This document shows positions 26,910 through 35,125 of a stretch of DNA of 64,000 bases, piece after piece (positions within the stretch are counted from its first letter, which is position 1; every line of letters starts with the position of its first letter). The position numbers and the translations under genes were made by a program. The notes under the pieces are model-generated. The model worked only from the letters and a program-made list of their open reading frames with translations, did no database searches and was not told the DNA's origin. The stretch lies in assembly GCA_001604105.1 (NCBI GenBank), contig LVAQ01000016.1, forward strand, positions 35,688 through 99,687, written 5' to 3'. This DNA comes from Clostridiales bacterium Firm_11. Its GTDB lineage: Bacteria; Bacillota; Clostridia; Christensenellales; Aristaeellaceae.

Positions 26910-27758
26910 ATGCTGACCATCCGGCAGGCCATCGCCCTGGGTATCAAAACGCTGGCAACGGTGCCTGATCCCGAGTTGGATACGGTTTCATTGCTCAGCG
27001 AGGTTACGGGAGATGCGCCCATGGCTGTGCGGCTGAAGGCGCAGGAATGCCTTACGCCCAAGCAGGAGGAACGATTTCGTTCACTCCTGCTTTTGCGCGC
27101 CACGCGCATGCCGCTGCAATATGTGCTGGGCGTACAGTGCTTCTATGGCTTTGACTTTGTGGTGGATGAACGGGTATTGATTCCCCGCCAGGAAACCGAG
27201 ACCCTTTGCGAGCTGGCGCTGCAAGCAACAGAAAAGCTTACCGCGCCCGCCGTACTGGATGTATGCACCGGCAGCGGCGCGCTGGCCGTGACAATCAAAC
27301 GCTTACGCCCAGGCGCACGGGTTGTGGCGGTAGATATCAGCGGCGACGCGCTGACGCTGGCGCGGGAGAACGCCAGGCGTAATCAGGTGGATGTTGCTTT
27401 TTTGCAGGGTGACCTGCTAGCGCCCGTGCAGGGACAACGCTTTGATATAATCGTGAGCAATCCCCCCTACATTGCAACTGCCGCATGTGATACCTTGCAG
27501 CCGGAAGTGCGCTTTGAACCGCGCCTCGCGTTGGATGGCGGCGCGGATGGCCTTGACTTTTACCGCAGGCTTGCCCTGCAAGCGCCCGACTGCTTATGCC
27601 AAAACGGGTATCTGATGGTGGAAGTCGGGGATGACCAGGCCGCGGATGTTGCGGGTATCTTTCGAGATACGGGCATGCTGGCGGATGTTGCCATCCACCG
27701 CGATCTCTATGGCAAAGACCGCTTCGTGACCGCGCAGCGTGCGGCGTTTCCAACCTAG
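26910..27758 (+). CDS. prmC: Release factor glutamine N5-methyltransferase
   Basis: 282 aa. The SAM-binding motif is VLDVCTGSGALAV (~116-128) and the catalytic NPPY lies at 184-187 in IVSNPPYIAT. The upstream VLIPRQETETL is typical of PrmC. It methylates the Gln of the GGQ motif of release factors; RF1 is encoded next. ATG follows the DUF1385 stop with no gap, so translation is coupled. Confidence 0.95.
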   Translation: MLTIRQAIALGIKTLATVPDPELDTVSLLSEVTGDAPMAVRLKAQECLTPKQEERFRSLLLLRATRMPLQYVLGVQCFYGFDFVVDERVLIPRQETETLCELALQATEKLTAPAVLDVCTGSGALAVTIKRLRPGARVVAVDISGDALTLARENARRNQVDVAFLQGDLLAPVQGQRFDIIVSNPPYIATAACDTLQPEVRFEPRLALDGGADGLDFYRRLALQAPDCLCQNGYLMVEVGDDQAADVAGIFRDTGMLADVAIHRDLYGKDRFVTAQRAAFPT

Positions 27759-27846
27759 CGCATAGGTTTACGATGCTGCGTTCAGGGAAACAGAGCACGC
27801 GCGGCGGCGGATTGACTGCGCCGCATGCAAGGCAAGGAGAATGAAC

Positions 27847-28920
27847 ATGTTTGAGAAATTTGATTGGATGATCGGCCGCTATCAGGAACTGGGGGTTGCC
27901 ATCACCCAGCCGGAAATCATCGCCGATACGGATAACTACCAGAAGATGCTCAAGGAACACGCCTCGCTGGAGGCGGCGGTGGCGGCATATACAACGTATC
28001 AGCAGACGCTAAGGCAACTTCAGGAAACCAAAGAGATGCTTGCCCAGCCGGATATGGCGGCCATGGCGCAGGAAGAGCTTACGCTGCTCACGCAGCAGCA
28101 GGAAGCCCAGGAGAATGAACTGCGGCTGCTGCTGTTGCCCAAGGATCCGGATGATGACCGCAACGTGGTTGTGGAAATACGCCAAGGTGCGGGGGGCGAT
28201 GAAGCAGCGCTGTTTGGCGCGCTGTTACTGCGTATGTATACCCGTTATGCGGAGCGCAATCGTTTTAAGCTGGAACCTGTGAGTTATAACATGACGGAGC
28301 TGGGCGGGGTGAAAGAAGCCATTTTCAACATTCGGGGCGCGGGCGCATACAGCCGCCTGAAATTCGAAAGCGGGGTACACCGTGTACAGCGCGTACCCAG
28401 CACAGAAGCATCCGGGCGAATTCATACCAGCACCTGCACCGTAGCGGTGCTCCCCGAGGCGGAAGATGTTGAAATCAACATCAACGCGGCGGATTTGCGC
28501 ATCGATGTATACCGCTCCACGGGGCACGGCGGGCAATGCATTAACACTACGGACAGCGCCGTACGCATCACGCACTTGCCCACGGGGATCGTCGTAACCT
28601 GTCAGGACGAGAAAAGCCAGATCAAAAACCGCGCCAAAGCAATGATGGTTTTGAAAAGCCGCCTGTACCAGAAGCTGCGCGAGGAGAAAGACGCCGCATA
28701 TGCCGCCCACCGGAAAGGGCAGATTGGCACCGGGGACAGAAGCGAGCGCATCCGCACCTACAATTTTCCGCAAGGGCGGGTGACGGATCACCGCATCGGG
28801 CTTACGCTGTATAAAATTGATGCCATCATGGATGGGGATATCAGCGAGTTGCTGGAAGCGCTCACGCTGGCGGAACAAGCGGAGAAGCTCAAGGAATATG
28901 GAGAGCAGGCGGAAGCATGA
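27847..28920 (+). CDS. prfA: Peptide chain release factor 1
   Basis: 357 aa. ATG 27847 is preferred to ATG 27841 because AAGGAG (27834-27839) is 7 bases from the former and only 1 from the latter. The codon-reading tripeptide region is [12 protein letters not shown] (P-x-T type, hence UAA/UAG specific). The peptidyl-release motif is [15 protein letters not shown], with Cys where His or Ser is often found after GGQ. The N- and C-terminal parts are complete. Its stop overlaps the next start (ATGA). Confidence 0.96.
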   Translation: MFEKFDWMIGRYQELGVAITQPEIIADTDNYQKMLKEHASLEAAVAAYTTYQQTLRQLQETKEMLAQPDMAAMAQEELTLLTQQQEAQENELRLLLLPKDPDDDRNVVVEIRQGAGGDEAALFGALLLRMYTRYAERNRFKLEPVSYNMTELGGVKEAIFNIRGAGAYSRLKFESGVHRVQRVPSTEASGRIHTSTCTVAVLPEAEDVEININAADLRIDVYRSTGHGGQCINTTDSAVRITHLPTGIVVTCQDEKSQIKNRAKAMMVLKSRLYQKLREEKDAAYAAHRKGQIGTGDRSERIRTYNFPQGRVTDHRIGLTLYKIDAIMDGDISELLEALTLAEQAEKLKEYGEQAEA

Positions 28921-29951
28921 GAACCATCATTGCAAAGCCGACCGTAGAAGCCATTGCGCAGGCGGCGGAGATCCTGCGTGGCGGCGGATTGGTGGCTTTC
29001 CCGACAGAAACCGTATATGGGCTTGGCGCAAACGCGCTGGACGCGGTTGCTGTACAAAAGATTTTTGAGGCGAAGGGAAGGCCGAGTGATAATCCGCTGA
29101 TTGTGCACGTGGCATCGCCGGATGCTGCGGAGCCGCTGGCCGTGGTTGACGAGCGGGCACGGCGCTTGATGGCGGCGTTCTGGCCGGGGCCGCTCACGCT
29201 GCTGCTGCCAAAGAAAGCTGTGGTTCCCCATGAAACCAACGCCGGGCTTGCCAGCGTAGCGCTGCGCATGCCGGATCACCCTGTGGCGCTGGCACTGCTT
29301 ACGGCTTGCGCGCTGCCCATCGCTGCCCCCAGCGCGAACCGCAGCGGTCGCCCAAGCCCTACCACGGCCGATCATGTGCAAAAGGATATTGGGGGGCGCA
29401 TACCATTGATACTGGACGGCGGCGCGTGCGCCGTGGGGTTGGAGAGCACCGTGCTGGATTTGACCGCGCCCATCCCGACCATTGTTCGTCCGGGCGGTGT
29501 AACGCGGGAAATGCTGCTTGCACACCTGCCTGCGGTGCGCGTGGCAGATAGTGTACTGCGACCCTTGCAGGTAGGGGAGAAGGCCATAAGTCCGGGCATG
29601 ATGTATCGTCATTATGCGCCGCGCGGCACGCTCACGCTTGTTCAAGGTGAATCCGCAAAGGTTGCGCAAGCGTGTACTCGGCTGTACCGGGAGGCGGAGC
29701 GGGAAGGCAAGCGCGTGTGCATCCTTGCCTTTACCGAAAACGAGGCTCGTTATACGGGGCTGAACACGCGCCTGATCGGCAGTCTGGAATCACCGGAAAC
29801 CATCGCGCACGCGCTGTTTGCGGCCTTGCGCGCGATGGATGACGCAGGCGTGGAAGTGATTCTTTGTGAAGCTATTGCTACCGATGGCATCGGCCTTGCA
29901 ATCATGAACCGGATGTGCCGCGCCGCCGCGTTTCGGGTGCTGGAGGTGTAG
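28917..29951 (+). CDS. tsaC: Threonylcarbamoyl-AMP synthase (Sua5/YwlC type)
   Basis: 344 aa, the long Sua5 form. The YrdC domain holds [18 protein letters not shown] and [13 protein letters not shown] near the N-terminus; [13 protein letters not shown] at ~222 begins the C-terminal Sua5 domain. It makes the threonylcarbamoyl-adenylate used for the t6A modification of tRNAs that read ANN codons. It overlaps prfA by 4 bases, so it belongs to the translation operon. Confidence 0.93.
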   Translation: MRTIIAKPTVEAIAQAAEILRGGGLVAFPTETVYGLGANALDAVAVQKIFEAKGRPSDNPLIVHVASPDAAEPLAVVDERARRLMAAFWPGPLTLLLPKKAVVPHETNAGLASVALRMPDHPVALALLTACALPIAAPSANRSGRPSPTTADHVQKDIGGRIPLILDGGACAVGLESTVLDLTAPIPTIVRPGGVTREMLLAHLPAVRVADSVLRPLQVGEKAISPGMMYRHYAPRGTLTLVQGESAKVAQACTRLYREAEREGKRVCILAFTENEARYTGLNTRLIGSLESPETIAHALFAALRAMDDAGVEVILCEAIATDGIGLAIMNRMCRAAAFRVLEV

Positions 29952-30039
29952 GGGTCTTTTCCGTGGAACTGCATTACGGAATGGTTATAACATGCGACGC
30001 GCCAGGACGGCGCCAAAGCCGGTAAAAGGAGGCGTTCAT

Positions 30040-30480
30040 ATGATCGACGTATTGTTTGTTTGCAGTGGCAACACCTGCCGCAGCCCCATGGCGATGGTAC
30101 TGTTCAACGCGCTCTGTGTGGAGCGTGGGCTGCCGTACCGCGCCGAATCGGCAGGGGTACACGCAAACCAGGGAAATGCCGCCAGCGATGGCGCGTTCCA
30201 TGCCATGAAGGAGCGCGGCCTGAGCCTCGCGCGTCACGCAGCGCAGCCCTTTACGCCCTTGCTGGCACGGGAGGCGCGGCTGGTGGTGGCCATGAGCGAA
30301 TCCCACGCGGCCATCATACGGGCACGCTATCCGGCGGTACGTATGGTCGTGTTTGATCCGCCCATCCGCGATCCCTATGGCGGTAGCATTACGCAATACC
30401 GCGCTACGGCGGATGCGCTGGCAGCTCGCATGGAATGGGTGTTGGAGCATCTGCAAAAACTAGACGATTCCAAGGGATAA
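30040..30480 (+). CDS. Low-molecular-weight phosphatase, YwlE-type (protein arginine phosphatase)
   Basis: 146 aa from ATG 30040 (AAAGGAGG upstream). The P-loop C8-SGNT-C-R14 fits C-x5-R. The Thr before the second Cys matches YwlE, where it gives phospho-arginine specificity, rather than the Ile of tyrosine phosphatases. The general-acid loop reads IRDPYGGSITQY, again as in YwlE. It would reverse McsB-type arginine phosphorylation; no McsB gene lies in the window. Confidence 0.85.
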   Translation: MIDVLFVCSGNTCRSPMAMVLFNALCVERGLPYRAESAGVHANQGNAASDGAFHAMKERGLSLARHAAQPFTPLLAREARLVVAMSESHAAIIRARYPAVRMVVFDPPIRDPYGGSITQYRATADALAARMEWVLEHLQKLDDSKG

Positions 30481-30543
30481 GTCACGATGCCGATCCTGTG
30501 CCTTTACGCAAGAAGGACGATGGCGCAAGACTGTTTGCGGATA

Positions 30544-30552
30544 TGGTATAAT
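30544..30552 (+). promoter_or_regulatory. Extended -10 promoter of the PHP-domain gene
   Basis: TGG followed by TATAAT (30547-30552), 17 bases before the start codon. No good -35 box was found, as is common with an extended -10. Confidence 0.55.
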
Positions 30553-30569
30553 GTCCAAGGAGGGTTACG

Positions 30570-31436
30570 ATGGAACTGATTAAGCCGGACAGGCCTTTTT
30601 ACCGTGGCAACCTGCACTGTCATACCACCAACAGTGACGGCGCATGGGCGCCCAAGGCGGTCATTGAAGCGTATCGTGCGATGGGGTATGATTTTTTGGC
30701 TGTGACGGATCACCGGCATGTGAGCATTCCAACGCCTTACATGGCGGGCAGCATGCTGGTGCTTCCGGGTATCGAGCTGGATTATGCCCTGCCGCAAGAG
30801 GTCGTGCACATCGTCGGGTTTGGGATGGAGCAAGACATCCTGCCGCGCCTTGATTATGAGCGGGGGCCGCAAAACGGCATTAATGTCATCCGCGCGTGCG
30901 GGGGAAGGGCAATCATCGCGCATCCGCACTGGTCGCTCAACACGATGGCTACGCTATCCGCCTTCCATGATGTGACCGCGGCGGAAGTATACAACACGAT
31001 GAGCGTTATGCGGCCGGACAGTGCGAATATCCTGGATGTCACAGCGGCGCACGGCAGGCTTTATCCCTTTGTGGCATCAGACGATAGCCATGCCTATGCG
31101 GGCGAGCAGGGCATCAGTTATACCATGGTGCAGGCCGAAGCCCTGACAGCCGATGCCATTAAGGCCGCGATGGACGCGGGGCTTTTCTACGCGAGTCAGG
31201 GACCGCGTTTGAAACGCGTGGCCATTGAAGCGGGGCGCATGATTGTGGAATGCTCGCCGGTGGAGCGTGTCTACTTTTTTTCCAATCTGGTTTGGACGCC
31301 GGGGCGCATCATCCAGGGCAAGGATGTGACGCAGGCCAGTTACGCGCTGCATCATGCGGAGGGCGAGCGTTTTGTGCGCTGTCAGGTGATTGATGCGCAG
31401 GGTCACAGCGCATGGAGCAGCCCGGTGTTGCTTTAA
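30570..31436 (+). CDS. PHP-domain metal-dependent phosphoesterase-like protein
   Basis: 288 aa. The PHP motifs are present: RGNLHCHTTNSDGAWAP at the N-terminus, LAVTDHRHVSIP, GIELDYALPQEVVHIVGFG, IIAHPHWSL and FVASDDSHAY. These His and Asp residues bind the metals. Proteins of this build include nucleotide and histidinol-phosphate phosphatases, but the substrate is not clear here. The last ~70 residues form a beta-rich tail. AAGGAGGG precedes ATG 30570. Confidence 0.88.
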   Translation: MELIKPDRPFYRGNLHCHTTNSDGAWAPKAVIEAYRAMGYDFLAVTDHRHVSIPTPYMAGSMLVLPGIELDYALPQEVVHIVGFGMEQDILPRLDYERGPQNGINVIRACGGRAIIAHPHWSLNTMATLSAFHDVTAAEVYNTMSVMRPDSANILDVTAAHGRLYPFVASDDSHAYAGEQGISYTMVQAEALTADAIKAAMDAGLFYASQGPRLKRVAIEAGRMIVECSPVERVYFFSNLVWTPGRIIQGKDVTQASYALHHAEGERFVRCQVIDAQGHSAWSSPVLL

Positions 31437-31525
31437 GGCGCATACCGTTTGCGTTGGCCGCCCCGCGCGAAACAGCGTGCGATGGCGCCGATGAACCTTA
31501 AGCGAAGAACGGGGGGGGATGAACC

Positions 31526-32380
31526 ATGAAACAGGCCAGACGCTGGCTGGCGCTCCTCTTTGTGCTGGCGATGGCGCCGATCGCGCTTGCGGCTGCGGTG
31601 GCAACGAGCATTGATGTTGTTGCGGCTGATTATCCGGTACAGGAAGGCGCCGCCTATGCCTCCATGGAAGAGGTGGCCGTATATCTGGCAACCTATATGC
31701 GCCTGCCGGATAACTACCTGACCAAAAGGCAGGCGGAAGCGTTGGGCTGGGACAACCGCGCAGGCAACCTGGGTGAAGTCGCAGCCGGCATGTCCATCGG
31801 CGGGGATCGCTTTGGCAATTATGAGCAGCGCTTGCCGGATGCCGCGGGGCGCAGGTGGACGGAGTGCGATATCAATTTTGACGGCGACTACCGCGGGGGC
31901 GAACGCATTGTTTATTCCAATGACGGCCTTATCTATTATTCAGCTAACCATTATCAGTCCTTTACGCAGATTGTAGTCACCTTTGAATCCGTGAAGGCGG
32001 ATGCGGCGATTGCGCAAACCCCGGATACGGCGGGCGATGTGGAGGAGCAGGGCGCCTATACCGCGAGAGATGATGTGGCAGCGTACATCCGCCGATACGG
32101 GAAGCTTCCCGAAAACTACCTGACGCGGGATGAAGCAAAGGCGTTGGGTTGGCTGAGCAAACAGGACAACCTTGGGGAGGTGGCGCAGGGCTATGCTATC
32201 GGCGGGGATGTCTTTGGCAACCGCGAAGGTCTTTTGCCCAGCGGTCAAAAGCGTATCTGGCGGGAGTGCGATGTCAACGGCGCGAGCGGCAAACGCAGTC
32301 AGGAGCGCCTTGTTTTCAGCAATGATGGCTTGATTTACTACACGCCGGACGCGCACAAGACCTTTATACAGCTTTACTAG
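31526..32380 (+). CDS. Secreted protein with two tandem barnase-type ribonuclease domains
   Basis: 284 aa. Signal peptide ~1-23, then two barnase-like domains (~45-152 and ~178-284) that align with barnase almost without gaps. Barnase catalytic positions K27, R59, E73, R83, R87, H102 become K67, Y99, E113, R123, R127, H142 in copy 1. In copy 2 they become R201, R233, E247, R257, R261, A276. Copy 1 therefore keeps the general base and acid but lacks R59; copy 2 keeps R59 but lacks K27 and H102, with a His one place later (H277). Copy 1 is probably the active RNase. A barstar gene follows by 18 bases. Confidence 0.9.
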   Translation: MKQARRWLALLFVLAMAPIALAAAVATSIDVVAADYPVQEGAAYASMEEVAVYLATYMRLPDNYLTKRQAEALGWDNRAGNLGEVAAGMSIGGDRFGNYEQRLPDAAGRRWTECDINFDGDYRGGERIVYSNDGLIYYSANHYQSFTQIVVTFESVKADAAIAQTPDTAGDVEEQGAYTARDDVAAYIRRYGKLPENYLTRDEAKALGWLSKQDNLGEVAQGYAIGGDVFGNREGLLPSGQKRIWRECDVNGASGKRSQERLVFSNDGLIYYTPDAHKTFIQLY

Positions 32381-32398
32381 GCAAGGAGGGATCATGGT

Positions 32399-32677
32399 AT
32401 GCGGGAGATCACGCTGGATGTTTCTGGCTTTGAGGACAAAATACCGCTCCACCACTATTTGAAAGAAACGATGGATTTTCCCTTCTATTATGGCGGAAAT
32501 CTGGACGCGCTCTTTGACGAGCTGTCCAGTATCACCGAGCCAACAGCCATCACGTTGATCTACACCACCAGACCCCGTGGCCATATGGCGGGATATACAC
32601 CTCGCCTTTTGCGCGTGTTTGGAGATGCCGCGCGCCAGAACTACAACCTGAAGCTGAGTGTCAAAGCAATCGGCTGA
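32399..32677 (+). CDS. Barstar-family ribonuclease inhibitor
   Basis: 92 aa, the size of barstar (90). The inhibitor helix reads PFYYGGNLDALFDELS, matching barstar's PEYYGENLDALWD; Asp36 and Asp40 correspond to barstar D35 and D39, which plug the barnase active site. Barstar E76, partner of barnase R59, is Asp76 here. There is no signal peptide, so it stays in the cytoplasm and protects the producing cell. AAGGAGGG lies 8 bases before ATG 32399. Confidence 0.93.
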   Translation: MREITLDVSGFEDKIPLHHYLKETMDFPFYYGGNLDALFDELSSITEPTAITLIYTTRPRGHMAGYTPRLLRVFGDAARQNYNLKLSVKAIG

Positions 32678-32843
32678 TGATAGCGGCCTTTGGAATCGTA
32701 TGCCCATATCCGCGTTATCTGGCTGTTGCGCGCGGAAGCCTGCGACAACAGGGGTTTAATGCACGCAAGCTGCTAGGCGCTGATGGAACACACCGTTATT
32801 CCGCCAAAACGCAAGGCGCGTTTGACAGGCAAGCAGGCTATAA

Positions 32844-32879
32844 GAGAAGCACCGCTTCGCAGGGCGGTGCTTCTTTTTA
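32844..32879 (+). terminator. Terminator of the barnase-barstar operon
   Basis: 11-bp stem AGAAGCACCGC / GCGGTGCTTCT (32845-32855 with 32864-32874), then TTTTT. The rest of 32678-33046 shows no gene. Confidence 0.9.
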
Positions 32880-33046
32880 TGAAGGACTGGCAGGGGGCGA
32901 ATCGGCTGGTGTGATTGAAGCCTCTTTTGGCGGGGAACCGTTGTCGCCATGCATGGCTTTACGGATGCGTGCGCAGTTTCACTATCCGTCCGCATTGCCT
33001 GTTGGGTGGTAACCACGCGCGTGAATCGCTGTGCGGAAGAACCGCG

Positions 33047-33517
33047 TTACGAGCGTTTGTTATGGATCTCGTGTAAATACGATTCCACCTGAGTTATGCC
33101 GGGTGAGGCGCGAAGGTTATCGGTCATGGTGTGAATCAACGCGCACAGCGGGTCAAGCTCTGTTTCGGGGATTCCCTTTACGGCGGTGTCGTAAGCGGCT
33201 TGCATGGCCATCCGCAAGGTTTCCGCCTGCTTTCGCCCTTCCGAGGTCAGGGTGAGCCGATAGGCGCGTTGGTTGCGCTGATTTCGCTCGCGCAGCACCA
33301 GACCAAGCCGCTCCAGGCGACCAATGGAGACCGCCACTGTGGCGGCGCTCACGTTTAGTTTTCGGGTTAACTCCGCCTGGCTTGCGCCCTGCATGGTGAG
33401 CAGCAGCCACAGGATGGGGCCTTGCCGCGGATGTGCACAATCCGCGCCAAGAGTCTGGCGCATATGCTCAAGGTAAGCCCTTTGCAATTCAAATAAGCCC
33501 TCCAGCAAATTCCGCAT
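33047..33517 (-). CDS. MarR-family transcriptional regulator
   Basis: 156 aa. The winged helix-turn-helix reads GASQAELTRKLNVSAATVAVSIGRLERLG with the wing RRNQRAYRLTLTSEGRK-like sequence (residues ~43-100), standard for MarR. Flanking helices form the dimer domain. A consensus promoter lies upstream. No transporter or efflux gene, the usual target, is adjacent; the divergent neighbour is RidA, so the target is open. Confidence 0.92.
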   Translation of the reverse strand: MRNLLEGLFELQRAYLEHMRQTLGADCAHPRQGPILWLLLTMQGASQAELTRKLNVSAATVAVSIGRLERLGLVLRERNQRNQRAYRLTLTSEGRKQAETLRMAMQAAYDTAVKGIPETELDPLCALIHTMTDNLRASPGITQVESYLHEIHNKRS

Positions 33518-33552
33518 AGAAAACCGCCCCCATTGCGTAGCGTGTTACCCCG

Positions 33553-33581
33553 ATCATACGTTTTTGGGCAGGTTTTGTCAA
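33553..33581 (-). promoter_or_regulatory. Promoter of the MarR gene
   Basis: Minus strand TTGACA (33576-33581), 17-bp spacer, TATGAT (33553-33558). Confidence 0.8.
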
Positions 33582-33721
33582 CGCAAAGGAAGCATGATGG
33601 CGGTCGAAAATTGCATACGATTACACGAAAATGTAAGAATACTCATGCAGGAGCCATGGTTTGCGAGATCATAACGAAGGATATTCAATTTTGTTAATCA
33701 TTTATCAAATAATCGAATCGC

Positions 33722-33750
33722 TTTACACAGCCAAATCATGATGCTACAAT
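33722..33750 (+). promoter_or_regulatory. Promoter of ridA
   Basis: TTTACA (33722-33727), 17-bp spacer, TACAAT (33745-33750). The DNA just upstream (33590-33720) is notably A+T rich for this window. Confidence 0.75.
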
Positions 33751-33806
33751 AAACATCGTATATCACGGCGCAGACTTTGCGACCGCATATTGAGGAGAGA
33801 GACAAA

Positions 33807-34181
33807 ATGAAAGAGATTATACATACCGATGCAGCCCCCAAGGCGATTGGCCCCTACTCTCAGGCGACTGCGACCGAGGCGTTTGTGTTTACTTCCGGCC
33901 AACTGGGCATTGATGTATCCACTGGGAAACTTGCCGAAGGCGTAGAAAACCAGGCGCATCTTGTTATGAAGAACATTGGTAAGGTGCTAAGCGCGAAAGG
34001 GCTTGGGTATGAAAACATCATCAAGACGACGATTTTTATGAAGGATCTGGCAGATTTTGCGACCGTTAACGCGATCTATGCCAGCTATTTTGAAGGCGAT
34101 TATCCTGCGCGCAGCACCATCCAGGTGGTGGCGCTGCCCCTTGGCGGGCTGGTAGAAATCGAGTGCATCGCCGCCCGCTGA
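33807..34181 (+). CDS. ridA: RidA-family enamine/imine deaminase
   Basis: 124 aa from ATG 33807 (GAGGAGAGA upstream). Family motifs: PKAIGPYSQATATEAFVFTS at the N-terminus, VLSAKGLGYENIIKTTIFM, and YPARSTIQVVALPLGGLVEI, whose Arg binds the substrate carboxylate. It hydrolyses reactive 2-aminoacrylate-type intermediates formed by PLP enzymes. Confidence 0.95.
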   Translation: MKEIIHTDAAPKAIGPYSQATATEAFVFTSGQLGIDVSTGKLAEGVENQAHLVMKNIGKVLSAKGLGYENIIKTTIFMKDLADFATVNAIYASYFEGDYPARSTIQVVALPLGGLVEIECIAAR

Positions 34182-34226
34182 CGTCACATGCCCAACCGCG
34201 AACCAGCCCCCGCTTATAAGCAGGCA

Positions 34227-34255
34227 GGCTGTTTGCCATACGTACGCAAACAGCC
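34227..34255 (+). other. 10-bp perfect hairpin between ridA and the NfnA-like gene
   Basis: GGCTGTTTGC (34227-34236) pairs with GCAAACAGCC (34246-34255). No T run follows, so it may be a transcript-stabilising or leader structure rather than a terminator. Confidence 0.5.
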
Positions 34256-34281
34256 ATGCCCCATGGAAAGGAACTGTGCAC

Positions 34282-35124
34282 ATGTTTGAAATTCTGGAAA
34301 AGCAGGCGCTAAACCAAACGGTCACCCGTATATGTGTCCACGCGCCGTTGGTAGCGCGTAAGGCGGAACCGGGACAGTTTGTGATCCTTCGCGCAAAGGA
34401 AAACAGTGAGCGCATCCCACTGACCATAGCGGAGTATGATCGCGAGCAGGGGAACATAACCCTGATTTTTCAGGTGATGGGCGCGGGCACGCTGGAAATC
34501 GACAGTCTGGGTGTCGGCGAGCATCTTCAGGATTTGGTGGGGCCGCTGGGCAAAGCCACCGAGACGGAAGGGCGCAAGAAAGTGTGCGTGGTGGGCGGTG
34601 GGGTTGGCTGTGCCATCGCGCTGCCCATCGCAAAAAAACTGCATGAGCAAGGCGCGGTTGTGCATAGCGTGATTGGGTTTCGCAATCAAGCGCTGGTGAT
34701 TCTGGAAGATGCGTTTCGCGCCATCAGCGATGAACTGCGCGTGATGACCGATGACGGCAGCCACGGAGAAAAGGGGCTGGTGACCACAGCGCTTGAAACG
34801 CTTATCAACGCTGGAAACCAGTATGATGAGGTAATTACCATCGGCCCGCTGATCATGATGAAATTCGTTTGCCTTGTAACCAAGAAGTATGGCATCAAGA
34901 CGGTTGTGAGCATGAACCCCATCATGATCGATGGTACCGGCATGTGTGGCGGGTGCCGCCTGACGGTGGGCGGAGAAATCAAGTTCGCCTGCGTGGACGG
35001 CCCCGATTTTGACGGTCACCAGGTAGATTTTGACGAGGCGTTGCGCCGCGGCGAGATGTACCGTGAGTTTGAACAGCATGAACGCGAGACGGCTTGCAAG
35101 CTGTTTGACAGGGAGGTGCGCTAG
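34282..35124 (+). CDS. nfnA: NfnA-like ferredoxin:NADP oxidoreductase small subunit (FAD/NAD-binding)
   Basis: 280 aa from ATG 34282 (GGAAAGGA upstream). The FAD-binding barrel has RKAEPGQFVILRA and RIPLTIAEYD; the nucleotide-binding half begins VCVVGGGVGCAIALPIAKK. Near the C-terminus GTGMCGGCRLTVGGEIKFAC holds three cysteines for the [2Fe-2S] cluster. This protein type pairs with the GltA-like protein encoded next to form NfnAB, which links NADH, NADPH and ferredoxin by electron bifurcation. It could also be a plain glutamate-synthase partner. Confidence 0.85.
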   Translation: MFEILEKQALNQTVTRICVHAPLVARKAEPGQFVILRAKENSERIPLTIAEYDREQGNITLIFQVMGAGTLEIDSLGVGEHLQDLVGPLGKATETEGRKKVCVVGGGVGCAIALPIAKKLHEQGAVVHSVIGFRNQALVILEDAFRAISDELRVMTDDGSHGEKGLVTTALETLINAGNQYDEVITIGPLIMMKFVCLVTKKYGIKTVVSMNPIMIDGTGMCGGCRLTVGGEIKFACVDGPDFDGHQVDFDEALRRGEMYREFEQHERETACKLFDREVR

Positions 35125-35125
35125 C

